In this document: one piece after another, positions 20,445-31,439 of the stretch
Numbering within the stretch: position 1 is the first letter of the stretch
Layout of the letters: each line of letters starts with the position of its first letter
From: Hemileia vastatrix
Taxonomy: Eukaryota > Basidiomycota > Pucciniomycetes > Pucciniales > Zaghouaniaceae
Assembly (NCBI GenBank): GCA_030280995.1
Contig: JASXTE010000002.1
Span: 35,895,183 to 35,959,182, forward strand
Length of the DNA: 64,000 nucleotides
Direction of reading: 5' to 3'
Made by a program: the position numbers and the translations under genes
The notes under the pieces: generated by a model
Databases searched by the model: none
Seen by the model: the letters and a program-made list of their open reading frames with translations, nothing else
What the model was told of the DNA's origin: nothing

Positions 20445-23385
20445 CTATGATTTTTTCTTTTTATACTTTTTTAGTAGAGTAGGAAGATTAGATATCTCCT
20501 TCCCAGGTATCCAAGAATCATATTTAGATGATTTATTCTTGAATCTCAATAAGTATTCTGTACATTTTTCAGCAGTGACTATTATGTCATTCAGAATTTT
20601 TTCAATTTCTGCTGTCTCAGTGATTTCATTTGGGGTTTTCTTTGGTCTTCCCCTCCTTTTTGGAAATAAATCACTATTGGATGTGTAAGGTTTCAGAAGA
20701 GATATTGGAAAAACAGGATGTTTTCTGTCATATGGAGAATACAAAATAACCTAAACTGCATTATCTCAAATCATTCTTCTGACAACAAATGGACCAACAA
20801 ATGGATCTTTCAATTTGTTATTACCTTGTAAGTTAAAGTGGACTGTAGAAATCAACACTTCATCACCCTTTTTAAAAAAGTGTATTCTTTATGGGATTTG
20901 TCCTATCTCTTCTTCTCATATTCAAATGATTTTTCAATAAATTGTTTAGCATGATTTCTGAAAAGTTGTTGCATTTGAAGAAAAGACTTTACACCAGGAT
21001 GTATATCCAATTTAGGTATTTTTTTATTGAGAATTTGGGCAGGAGTGTTTGGAACATATCCAAGCCAGAGCTCAAAAGGCTTTCTTTGAGTAACAGAATG
21101 GACAGTGCTGTTGTAAGCAAATTCCAACCCAGGAAGTAAAGTAACCCAATCATGAGTGAATCTGTCATTATCTTTATGCTCAAGGCCAAAGGCACAATAC
21201 CATCTTATCATGTCCTCTAAAGTCTGAATCATTCTTTCAGCTAAGCCATCAGTCTGAGGATGATGGGCAGTAGAAAGTTTCAGATCACAACCACAAACAT
21301 CCATCAGAGACATCCAAAATTCAGGAGTAAATTTAGGGTCTCTGTCAGAGATTATGGCTTTAGAAAAACCAGCAGTATTAAACATATGAGACCACCATAA
21401 GAAAGCTAATTCTTTAGTGGAAACATCCTTGTGAGTAGGGATAAATTTACACATTTTAGTGAATCTATCCACAATAACCCAACAAGAGTTATAACTGTCT
21501 TTTCCAGCAATTGGTAGTCCTGTTACATAATACATGTTTATTATTTGCCATGGTGCATCAGGAGGTTCAATATGTTTCATTAATCTTGCTCTTTTACCAG
21601 TCAATCTTTTGATTTTTGGCAAGAATCACAAGATTCAACATATAATTTGGTGTCTTCAGACATATTAACCCACCAAGCAGTGTTCTTAATTCTGATCATT
21701 GTTTTTTCAAGATCAAAATATCCAGCTAATATGTCATCATGACAAACTTTCAAGATGATTTCTCTCATAGGAGGAGGAATAACAATAACATTACTCAACT
21801 TTCTTCTATAATATAGATATCCTTCATCAATTGAAAATTTACCTTTTTCCAAAGCCTTCTGGTACTTTGGTGGAAGGGTTTTAATTAATGCTTGTATTGA
21901 AGCATTCTTTGGATCATTTAATATGGTGCATAACTTTTTCAATTCATTGTCCTTATCATATGAATCCAGAATAAGCTGTAATAGCTCTTCCTCCTTATCA
22001 ACCACATATATCCCATGTATATGAATAATTTTATCCTCAGGGTCATAAGCACGATTAGATTCATTATTTGGTAAAGGTAACCTTGATAATATATCCACAT
22101 CTGAGTGAACAATACCAGCCCTATGAATAATTGTCATTCTCCCTCTGTATTCTTGAACAGCCAACTGCCATCTGAATATATGTCTGTTTGGTGTTTTCAA
22201 GTTCAAAAGGGATTTAACTGCACTGCAGTCAGTGACAAGTACAAATTTCTGGTCATCTAGGTAATAATGAAGCTTTTCTAGAGCCCACACTACAGCTAAA
22301 CATTCCAGTTGAGTAGCACCATATTTCAATTCACTATTTCTCAAGGTTCTTGAAATATAACAAATTACTACTTCTGATACTTTATCATTCATCACTTGTT
22401 TTTGATGGAGGGCAGAACCAAGACCAATAAAACTGGCATCAGTGTACAAAACAAATGGCTGAGTAAAGTCAGGTAAAGCAAGAATAGGTGCTGACATCAA
22501 ACAGTGTTTCATAGTGTCAAAAGCTCTTTGTCTTTCAGTACTCCAGACAAAAGCAACATCCTTTCCAGTTAATTGGGTAAGGGGTAAAGCTATTACTTGG
22601 TAATTTTTAATATACTGTCTATAGTATCCACACATTCCCAAAAAACTTTGGAGCTCTCTAACCATAGTAGGAGCCTTCACCTGTTGTATGGCTGCCACTT
22701 TGTTTTGGTCAACACATATCTGTAAGCCTGAAACAACATGACCAAGAACTTTTAAAGAATAGAAACCAAATTTACATTTCTTCAAAGCAAGTGTCATATT
22801 TATTTCATCCATTTTCTGGAATACTTTACACAGGTGGTTAAGATGGTCCTCAAATGTTTTTGAGAATATAATGATATCATCAATATAAATCATCATCCAT
22901 CCTTCAATTATCTCCTGATGGAATGTGTTATCCATGACTTTTTTAAAAACTGAAGGGGCATTTTAAGGGCCAAAAGGCATCCTAATGTACTTATAAATAC
23001 CCATATGAGTAGCAATCATCAGAAAATTCTGAGAATTTTTCTCAACAGGTACTTGGTGATATCCCTTGTTACCATCCAAACAGCTGATATATTTAGCTCC
23101 CTGTAAAGTAGCATGTATAGAGCTAATTCTAGGTAAAGGGTAGATATCATCAACAGTATAAGTATTTAGTGCTCTATAATCACCACATAACCTGGCTTTA
23201 TCTTTCTCATAAGAAATTAGGACAGGTGAGATAACAAAATATTTAGGTGTTTCAACTACCTTTTCAATAATATTCATTTTTAAAAGGGTAGAGATAATGT
23301 CTTCAATATCTTTTCTCTTTGTGGGAGAAGCAGGATAAGGCTTCTTCTTGTAACTAGGTAGTATATCAGTTAATCGACAAGACAA
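20445..23385 (-). pseudogene. pol: Pol of element C: RT, RNase H, integrase, chromodomain
   Basis: RT begins in 23385-22963 (L-C-G-D-Y-R-A-L-N; D-G-N-K-G-Y-H-Q) and, after a stop in F-G-P-*-N-A-P, continues in 22935-21601 with the catalytic Y-I-D-D. RNase H follows with Y-T-D-A-S, then the integrase zinc finger (H-D-D-I-L-A-G-Y, where the second His is Tyr; C-D-S-C). A frameshift near 21610 leads to the integrase core (21622-20903) with S-D-R-D-P-K-F and A-E-R-M; the first core Asp position reads N-M-Y-Y-V instead of N-M-D-F-V, a loss. A stop (R-*-D) and a frameshift precede the C-terminal piece 20744-20445 with the chromodomain. It is transcribed, if at all, from the LTR at 27367-28179. Confidence 0.85.
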
Positions 23386-24046
23386 TTAAAGTTTCATTTC
23401 CTCTTTAACTAATCCCAGTTCATGTGACCCATGAGAAAAGGCCATAGGAAAAGACTTTATCAAGTTAATGATGGAATCTTTATCCTCACCAGAAAGTTGT
23501 TCTCCAAAAGAGGCATTGTCAATTTCAGACATAAGGGCATGCATTTCTTTTGTAGATCTTCCTTTATACTGAACCACAGAATTACATGTTTTCATTTCTG
23601 GTTTTAATAATTTTTTAGGGGAGGAAATCTTAAATTTTCTCTTCCCATTCATCCCCATTGTGAAAAATTGGTTTGAGGGATCCAATTTAATGCCATATTT
23701 GGTTAAAATATCATTCCCTATAATAAACCAATTGCTTAAGGTATCATTTTTCATGACAACAAAATCACAAATAGCTCTTACAAAACCATGGTTATATTTA
23801 ACAAAACACTGTGGCTTTGTATTTACCAATGGGTGACAAAACAGAGCCATAACCTCTCCAATTTTCAGAAATGATAGGCATCAGTTTTGATTTATAGTCT
23901 TGATCCACTGAAGCAAGTGCTTTTTCAGATACTACACTTCCTCCAGCTCCAGAATCCAGAACAACTTCAATGCTGGCTCCATTGATCAAGACTGGTGCCT
24001 TGAGAGGGGCAATAACAATTGAGCTATCCTCAATGTTCTTTATGAT
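23386..24046 (-). pseudogene. pol: Protease and linker of element C
   Basis: A TAG at about 24047 separates gag from this segment in the same frame. The aspartic protease motif D-S-G-A-G-G-S-V-V lies in 23989-23798. A frameshift near 23820 moves to 23850-23386, which holds G-N-D-I-L-T and the linker to RT, ending at an in-frame TAA after E-E-M-K-L. Element D has an unbroken protease in the same place. Confidence 0.8.
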
Positions 24047-26458
24047 CTAAGAATCTTCAACTGTAGATAAATCATTATTATCAATATCAATAGTATTTAA
24101 ATAATGTATATCCTCTTCCAACATCAAGATTTCTTGTTGAGATTCATATGAAATATTGCTGGCACAATCACTTGATGTATCATTCAGTGCTACTGTGTCA
24201 TCAGCATGCTCCTCTGTTTGTTCTACAAGATTTATCTTCTTATCACAAACTTGGCCCTTCTGCCAAGGTTTGTTGCACTTGAAACAAGTGTTTGTTGTGT
24301 ACTTTTTAGGTGCAACAGGGACAGAAGGCTTCCCATCCTTTTCCAGAGGTTTCTGTTGAAAAGTTGAAGGTTTTTCCCAAGTGGTTCTAGGAATGAATCT
24401 TCTGGAATCATACCTGTTGTTTAGAAGAATTTCATTACAAGTATTGATGAAAGAAGAAGGTTCTCTGGTGAACTCAGTCCTAGCCACTATCAAGTCTCTC
24501 AAAGACATTGGTAATTTATAGAGGATCTTGTCCTTCCATAACTCAAACTCCATCTTTGGGTCCATAGCTCTTAATATTTTAACAAGTTTCATTAAGAGCT
24601 CAATAGGTTTATCAGTAGAAGAACTATATTTAGTTGCCTCATACTGCCCTTGTTGAGCCATCCTAAACTTAGAGCCCCCAAATTGTGCTCTAATTAATTT
24701 CTTCCAATCTTCCCATGAGTAATCATTCCCATCTAATAGGACAGATTCATACCACATAGGGGCTACATTGGTAAATAAAGAAATCAACTTAGACACAACT
24801 TCCTCATCTGGGAGTTTGTAAGAGTTTTTCAAGTTATCAATTCTGCAAATAAATTGTTGCAAGTCAGAAGAAGAATCACCATCAAATGTGGGATATTGGT
24901 CAAGTTTTGGCCAATTCTTTTGATTTGAAGAAGTTTCCTTAGTACTAGCTTGTTTCTGAGTAAGAAGCAGCTGTAACTTCTCCAATTGGGCTGTAATCTT
25001 ATTGTTAAATCCCTCTGTTGAAGATCCTGGTGCATCATCAGTTTTTGGTGGAAACTCAGTGGTATCAACAGGTATTTCTGGATCAATTTTTACTTTAGAT
25101 GAACTAGCCACAGGTAATATTTGAGCATCCCGCACTATATGTTCTTTCACAGAAATGTCATTCAACAATGAATTCAATTTTTCTTCAATGGTTGTTAGTC
25201 TTGTTTTCATTCTTGGAAGACTAGATAAACTCTCATTGATAGTTGCAAAAGATAACTGATTTTTATTTTGAAAAGATGAATAATGGTCATTCAATCTCTT
25301 CAGATTCATCTTATCTATCTCCAGCTCCTGGCAACAGATAGATACAGTATCTTGTAATTTAGACAAATCATTTTTGATATTTTGCCACAAAGCAACCTTC
25401 TTTTCATGAGTTGCCTTATAATTAAACAAATCATCAGAAACTTTCTGCAATTCACTCCTTAAGGATTGATACCCTTGCTCAGTTAATAAACCATTAAACT
25501 TTTGATTTAATTGCATATTGTTCATAATATGATTCTGCTTTTCAATAATATCTCTCAAGTACTCATCATTAATCTTTGCTACATCTGGAGTGTTTCTCAA
25601 TAAGGAAACTGAGTAACTTTCCAGACTCTCATAAAACTCAGGGTCAAGAGTTTCATCAATCACAGCCATATCAGGATTAATCATTGAGGTAGCAATTAAA
25701 AGTAAAGGATTAGATACATGAGTGATTTTTCTACTACTCCCAGCCTCTACAGGTCTCAAGGTTTCATCCTCTCTTCCAGATTTACCTGAAGGAACAGAAT
25801 CAGCTACAAGAAAAGGTACTTGAGAATCAATAGAGGGGCTTACCAAGGCTTGCTGGGTATGACCATATTTGGCTTCCTTCTTCTTTTGCCTCCTTGATAG
25901 GGATGAGGAGGTGTGGGGTTTACCTGGGTGGGTCTTGACGGACCTGCCTGAGTCAACTGATGCTGGTTTTGAGACAGGTTGTCCCACTGGGTGTTTAACC
26001 AGTCCCACTGCCACTTTGCCACTTCCACCTTCTCCTCCTGGGACTGGGGAGCCAATCGTTGTTGATTCTTGGGGGGAAGAGGTTTCTTCTTCTCTTGAAG
26101 GAGGGTATCTATTTTTCTCACCTTCTCTTCCAGAGAATTTAACTTTGCCTTTATTTTCAATTCTTCTGCCTTTAACTCCTTTATGTGAGATGACAGGTTC
26201 TTTACTTGTTGGGGCAGTGGCAACTTTTTTATTTTGAAGCCTTTTAGAAGTTCTTCTTGTGGTTTTACCACAGCCTTCTGATCCTGAGGTTTGTCTACTA
26301 GGACCTCCACTTATTCCATCTCCACATCCTGTTTGGGGCAAGGATTTATTAATCTGAGAAATTCTTTTTGTTAAAGGAGAACTTACAGAAGTAGGCTCAT
26401 CATAGTCAATCAAGTCAAGTTCCTCTTCACGTGCAGCAGAACTACTTTGGTCATTCAT
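24047..26458 (-). CDS. gag: Gag of element C, 803 codons
   Basis: One long frame from ATG 26458. Residues 1-250 are basic, Ser/Pro-rich with an S-K-R-L-Q-N-K-K block shared with D; 280-440 are coiled coil; about 520-690 the capsid domain; then a zinc knuckle C-x2-C-x7-Q-x-C with Gln instead of His, and an acidic tail. Length and order are what the broken copies in B and D would have had. The frame stops at a TAG just before the protease; since D is open at the equivalent place, this is probably a mutation and not a programmed stop. Confidence 0.88.
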   Translation of the reverse strand: MNDQSSSAAREEELDLIDYDEPTSVSSPLTKRISQINKSLPQTGCGDGISGGPSRQTSGSEGCGKTTRRTSKRLQNKKVATAPTSKEPVISHKGVKGRRIENKGKVKFSGREGEKNRYPPSREEETSSPQESTTIGSPVPGGEGGSGKVAVGLVKHPVGQPVSKPASVDSGRSVKTHPGKPHTSSSLSRRQKKKEAKYGHTQQALVSPSIDSQVPFLVADSVPSGKSGREDETLRPVEAGSSRKITHVSNPLLLIATSMINPDMAVIDETLDPEFYESLESYSVSLLRNTPDVAKINDEYLRDIIEKQNHIMNNMQLNQKFNGLLTEQGYQSLRSELQKVSDDLFNYKATHEKKVALWQNIKNDLSKLQDTVSICCQELEIDKMNLKRLNDHYSSFQNKNQLSFATINESLSSLPRMKTRLTTIEEKLNSLLNDISVKEHIVRDAQILPVASSSKVKIDPEIPVDTTEFPPKTDDAPGSSTEGFNNKITAQLEKLQLLLTQKQASTKETSSNQKNWPKLDQYPTFDGDSSSDLQQFICRIDNLKNSYKLPDEEVVSKLISLFTNVAPMWYESVLLDGNDYSWEDWKKLIRAQFGGSKFRMAQQGQYEATKYSSSTDKPIELLMKLVKILRAMDPKMEFELWKDKILYKLPMSLRDLIVARTEFTREPSSFINTCNEILLNNRYDSRRFIPRTTWEKPSTFQQKPLEKDGKPSVPVAPKKYTTNTCFKCNKPWQKGQVCDKKINLVEQTEEHADDTVALNDTSSDCASNISYESQQEILMLEEDIHYLNTIDIDNNDLSTVEDS
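25840..26310 (-). CDS. Overlapping +1 reading frame inside gag (element C)
   Basis: 156-codon frame fully inside gag, +1 relative to it, with ATG at 26310. It shares with element D the blocks K-G-F-K-I-K-K-L-P-L-P-Q-Q, N-L-S-S-H-I-K-E-L-K, a heptad-rich helix, V-A-K-W-Q-W-D-W-L, and a tail P-H-P-Y-Q-G-G-K-R-R-R-K ending P-W. Length (155 against 156), ends and relative frame match D. The gag frame over the same bases is low-complexity and aligns poorly outside short blocks, suggesting selection on this frame. Function unknown. Confidence 0.62.
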   Translation of the reverse strand: MEVLVDKPQDQKAVVKPQEELLKGFKIKKLPLPQQVKNLSSHIKELKAEELKIKAKLNSLEEKVRKIDTLLQEKKKPLPPKNQQRLAPQSQEEKVEVAKWQWDWLNTQWDNLSQNQHQLTQAGPSRPTQVNPTPPHPYQGGKRRRKPNMVIPSKPW

Positions 26459-27350
26459 TTTAAGCTTTAACTGAAATGAAGAAGAGAGACAATAAGATGA
26501 ATTAGTTTTTTATTTTTAATTGTTATTTAACAGAAATAAAATAAAAATAATAATAAAAAAATCTATTTAGGATAAAAATCAACTAAAAAATTAATTTATT
26601 AATTCAAAAATAATTTTAAAACCAGGATTATAATATAATCAACTGAAGAAACAAATTAAAATTAATTAATAATAATTATTTTCAGGATTTAAATCAACTA
26701 AATAATTACCAGGACTTAATGTCAACTGAAGTAATCAAATATGAGTTTTATTAATTAAAAAAAAATTTCTTATTGAACTACCAGGACTCAAGGTCAACTG
26801 AAGAAATTTAATATGAATTATTTATTAATTAAAAAATATTATTGTCAGGACAAATTGTCAACTGGAACAATTAAAATTTAAATTAATCAGGACAAATTTC
26901 AGCTGAACGATTATAATTATTAATATTAAAAAATAATTATTTTATTGCTTCTGGGACAAAGAACACTTATTGGTCTATTATGGTCAACCAGGAAAAATAA
27001 AAAAAAATATAATAATAAAAATTAAATTCCAAATTACCAGACACCTCCCCCTGTAAAATGAGCATATTAATGCCACTTGCAGACTGCTGAGTAAAAGGAA
27101 ATATGTAGCAAATGAAGAGTGAAGAGTAACCCACAAATAGTAATATCAATAATTACCACGATATATACGACGTTTAGTCAGTATATGAACTTAAGTTTTG
27201 GAGCGCGGTTTGATTCCCGTTTGCAGCAAAAACTTTTGTCATGTGACGTATGACGTTCGACATTTTCTTGCCTCTCTTGTCCTTTACAGGTACTCGTGCA
27301 CCAATGGTCCCTTCAATTACGCCTCAATTAATTCTGCACCATCAATAATT
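26459..27350 (-). other. Leader of element C with repeated GGAC...TCAACTG motif
   Basis: About 0.9 kb between gag and primer site. From 26620 to 26960 there are about seven imperfect copies of CAGGAC-N6-10-TCAACTG, spaced roughly 30-75 bp (near 26623, 26683, 26711, 26783, 26835, 26888 and 26950). Related GGACTAAG ... GTCAAC copies occur in D's leader. They may be packaging or primer-associated RNA motifs. No tRNA gene is supported here. Confidence 0.55.
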
Positions 27351-27366
27351 TGGAAAGGTTCCCAAT
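27351..27366 (-). other. Primer-binding site of element C
   Basis: Minus strand: LTR end ...GACA then ATTGGGAACCTTTCC, equivalent to the D site ACTGGGGACCTTTCC. Probably the same tRNA primer. Confidence 0.65.
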
Positions 27367-28179
27367 TGTCAATGGGTCCTTTTGGTCTAGAAGATTTATT
27401 CGAGGTTTATACGAGGATTTTTAGTGATTACTGAACTTTCAAAGGCAAGGTACGTATTTTCTTAATCTAATTGATTTTTTTACTCAATTTAAGAAGAGGT
27501 GAAGTTTTAATATTATTATAAATTATATATTTTAGAACTACGGTGATGTAAATACTAATGATTATAAATTATAGTAATAAATTTGTTTAACTGAAGTAAT
27601 ATAAAAGTTGTAAAGTAAGTAAGGAATGGTCCGAAAAGTACAAAAAGAGAAGGCCTTTTATAGGCAAAAATGTGAGAAATAAAGACATGGAGTTAACACT
27701 ACCTAATACAAGGGTGTGAGAAGAAAAACCTAATTAAAGAGAGTATATGAAATATCAAAAAGATATATTAAATGGTACATCAATAAAGGTATCATTTTTA
27801 TTTGAAATAAAACCTGAGTTCCCTTAGACTGTCATATTTAATACAAAACATTTGATTTAAACTTTTGGTTCAACGGAAATCTAAATTTCTCAATGAAGGT
27901 ATTTGAAATTTTTTAAGATTTTTATTATATTTTAATATTATTTTTATTCCCACTCATCTGTATTATTGAGCACGGTGTTAGGGAGTAAAAATATATATGG
28001 GACAATTACTTACTTTTATTAATTATTTAAATTACTTAGTGCACTTAGCTAGTTAGTTGTAAGTAATACGTAAGCAGGGAATAAATAATTAATTACTAAT
28101 AAGGATTCAAAAAGGCGTGGCTTCATCTCAGTAAAATAATTAATTATTTTACTGGATAAGTCTAGTAGCCTGGCTGACA
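27367..28179 (-). repeat. Element C 5' LTR (right copy)
   Basis: 813 bp, TGTCAATGGG ... GCTGACA on the plus strand, followed by the second CTTAC at 28180-28184. Confidence 0.92.
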
Positions 28180-31100
28180 CTTACACATTGAGTCAGTAAC
28201 ATATATTCTGTGCAAAGGAAGAGAATCCAATGAGATGGAACTTCTGGAAACAGAAATTTCAAAAGCATCATTTGGCACTCAGATAAGTGAAGCTGAGAAA
28301 AATAATATTTTGGACTCAATTAAAGAATTTCCAATGGCTTTTGCACATGGTACAAATGAACTTGGCCTTGTAAAAGATCATGAAATGAAGATTATTTTAA
28401 CCTGTGATATGGATAATATTCCTGCTATTCTTAAAAAGAAACCATACCCTGCTTCACCAATGAAGAGGAAAGACATAGAGGATAATATTAAGATGTTATT
28501 TAAAATGAATATTCTTGAAAAGGTTGAAACTACACCAAAATATTGTGTAATAATACCAGTGCTAATTTCTTATGAACAAGATAAAGCAAGACTGTGCAGT
28601 GATTATAGAGCATTAAATACATTTACAGTAGATGATATTTATTCCTTTCCAAGGATTGCCTCTATACATTCTACCCTCAAAGAAGCTAAGTATATAAGTT
28701 GCTTAGATGGAAATAAAGGGTACCATCAAATTCCTGTTGAAAAGAATTCACAGAACTTCTTGTTGATCACAACACACATGGGAATTTATAAATATGTCAG
28801 GATTCTATTTGGACCAAAAAATGCTCCATCAGTATTTCAGAAGTTAATGGATATAACATTCCATAATGAAATGATTGAGGGATGGTTAATGGTATACATT
28901 TATGACATAATAGTGTTCTCTAAGACATATGATGAACACTTAATCCATTTAAAGAAGGTATTTCAGAAAATTTATTAAATAAAAATGGCCCTTGCATTGA
29001 AAAAATGCAAATTTGGGGTTGAATCTTTAAAAGTGCTTGGTCATATTGTATCTGGATTACAAATATGTGTAGAACATAATAAGGTGGCTGCAATAAAGAA
29101 TATTGGCATTCCTAAAAATGTAAAGGATGTAAAATCTTTTCTTGGTATGTGTGGTTATTATAGACAATATATAAAAAACTACCAATTAATTGCTGCACCA
29201 TTGACCACACTGATAAAGAAATCAGAAGCTTTCATTTTGAATAATGAAAGACAACAGGCTTTTTATACGTTGAAAGAATGTTTAATGAAAGCTCCTATCT
29301 TGGGATTACCAGATTTCCAATTACCTTTTGTATTAAATAAAGATGCAAGTTTTATTGGTCTGGGTGCTGCTTTGAATAAAAAACAACTTATTGAAGGAAA
29401 AATTTCAGAAGTAATAATTTGCTATATTTCACGTACTCTAAGAAGTAGTGAATTGAAATATGGTGCTACTCAACCTGAATGTTTGGCAGTAGTATGGGCT
29501 CTTGAGAAGCTACATTATTACCTTGAAGACCAAAAATTTGAGTTAATAACTGGCTTTAGTGCAGTTAAGTAACTCTTAAACATGAAAACTCCTAATAGAC
29601 ACATGTTTAGATGGCAATTAGCTGTACAAGAATACAGAGGACGGATGACTATTACACATAGAGCAGGAACCTTACACTCTAATGTAGACTTTTTATCTAG
29701 AGTACCTCTACCCAATAATGATGATAATCCTGCTTTTGTTCCTGAATCAGAGATTATCTACATTTATGGCATTTATATTGTAGATCTTGAGGATGAATTT
29801 ATGCAATCAATCCTTGATATGTATGCTTTAGATCCTGACTTGCGTAAACTCACTACAATATTAAATGATCCATCTAATGCTTCAATGAATGTTTTAATAA
29901 AAACATTACCAAATAAGTATAAAGAGGCATTAGAAAAAGAAAATTTTCCATTGAGGATGGTTTTATATATTACAGGAAAAAATTAAGTAATGTAATCGTA
30001 ATTTCCCCTTCAATGAAGGAGTTAATGTTAAGTATATGTCATGATGATATATTAGCAGGTCATTTTGACTACCATAGAACATTAACCAGAGTAAAAAACA
30101 CAGCTTGGTGGATTAACATGACTGAGGATGTTCAAAAATATGTTGAGACATGTGATTCTTGTCAGAAATATAAAAGATTAACAGGCAAAAGAGCTGGTTT
30201 ATTACATCAAATTGAGCAGCCAAAAGCTGCATGGGAAATAATTAACATGGAATTTGTAACAGGTTTGCCAATAGCAGGGCATAAGAGCTATAACTCCTGC
30301 TGGGTATTTGTAGATAGATTTACAAAGATGTGTAAATTTATTCCTACCCACAAAGAGGTTTCTGCAAAGGAGTTAGCTCTTTTATGGTGGACACAAATGT
30401 TAAATATAGCAGGTTTCCCCAAAGCAATAGTTTCTGACAGAGATTCTAGACTTACTTCTGAGTTCTGGACATCACTTATGGATTTTTCAGGGTGTCAATT
30501 AAAACTTTCTACAGCACACCATCCACAAACTGATGGGCTAGCGGAATAAATGATACAAACTTTAGAAGATATGATAAGAAGATATTGTGCTTTTGGTCTT
30601 AACTTTGAAGACAATGACAAATTCAAGCATGATTGGGTAACCCTTATCACAGGTTTAGAATTTGCATACAATAGTACAATACATTCTGCCACTGGAAAAA
30701 AGCCATTTGAGTTATGGTTGGGTTATGTACCTAATACCCCTGCTAAAACTCTTAATAAATTACCTAGATTGGATATCCATCTGGGTACTAAATCTTTTAT
30801 TCAGATGCAAGAATTATGCAGAAAACATGCTCAAGAATGTATAAATAAGGCATTTGAGTATGAGAAGAAAAGATGGGATAAAGCCCATCAAGAACAAATT
30901 TTCAAAGAGGGTAATGAAATCCTTATTTATACACTACATTTAAATTTAAATGGTAATGTTAAATTGAAGGATCCATTCATTGGACCATTTGTAGTTAAAA
31001 AGATGGTTGGTAACAATGCTGTTGAGGTTATTCTATATGCACCTTATGATAGAAAACATCCATTATTTCCTATTTCTCTTATAAAACCATACCAATCTAA

Positions 31101-31327
31101 TGATACTGCTCTATTTCCAAGAAGATCAGGAAGGCATAAACAAAACCTGAAGAAATAGTTGAAACGGCAGAAATTGAAAAGATACTTAAAAAGAGACACC
31201 TTACTAAAGAAAAGGAGTTGAGTATCTATTAAGATTTAAAAATAAATCAAGTGAATATGACCAGTGGATTCCAGAAAATGAAATCTCTGATCTTAAAAAT
31301 CTCTTGAAAAAATTTAAATCAAAATAA
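28180..31327 (+). pseudogene. pol: Pol of element B: RT, RNase H, integrase, chromodomain
   Basis: Resumes the B reading after element C. RT (28235-28978) keeps the D-G-N-K-G-Y-H-Q block but its Y-I-D-D motif reads Y-I-Y-D, destroying one catalytic Asp. RNase H (28985-29572) ends at a stop in S-A-V-K-*. Integrase spans 29582-29986, 30013-30549 and 30550-31158: zinc finger H-x6-H and C-D-S-C present, the first core acid is Glu (N-M-E-F-V), S-D-R-D is present, and a TAA follows the A-E of the third site. The chromodomain (about 31160-31327) is frameshifted. A dead copy, more decayed than C. Confidence 0.85.
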
Positions 31328-31424
31328 TACTGTTTATTAAGTATATGTATGATAGAAAATTTAAAAAAATTTCTATTCACTTCTTACTTTTAATTAAAAT
31401 GTCTTAACATTTTTTTATTGTTTT

Positions 31425-31439
31425 TTTTGGGTGAGGGAG
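31425..31439 (+). other. Polypurine tract of element B
   Basis: GGGTGAGGGAG abuts TGTCAGCC of the 3' LTR, matching the minus-strand tracts of C and D. Confidence 0.75.

Larger units (their letters stand above)
19598..28179 (-). mobile_element. Element C: Ty3/gypsy chromovirus, near full length
   Basis: Minus-strand element with two 813-bp LTRs (27367-28179 as 5', 19598-20410 as 3') and CTTAC duplication, nested in element B. It retains gag, zinc knuckle, protease, RT with Y-I-D-D, RNase H, integrase and chromodomain in order. Roughly a dozen LTR differences are visible by eye. Coding is interrupted by in-frame stops near 24047, 23386, 22963 and 20903 and by frameshifts near 23820, 21610 and 20750-20870, so it is inactive, but it is the best template for the family in this window. 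Confidence 0.93.

Noticed and set aside
27190..27240. tRNA-like T-arm (GCGGTTTGATTCCC) in the element C leader
   Set aside because: The T-stem does not pair well and no D-arm, anticodon arm or acceptor stem can be placed upstream.
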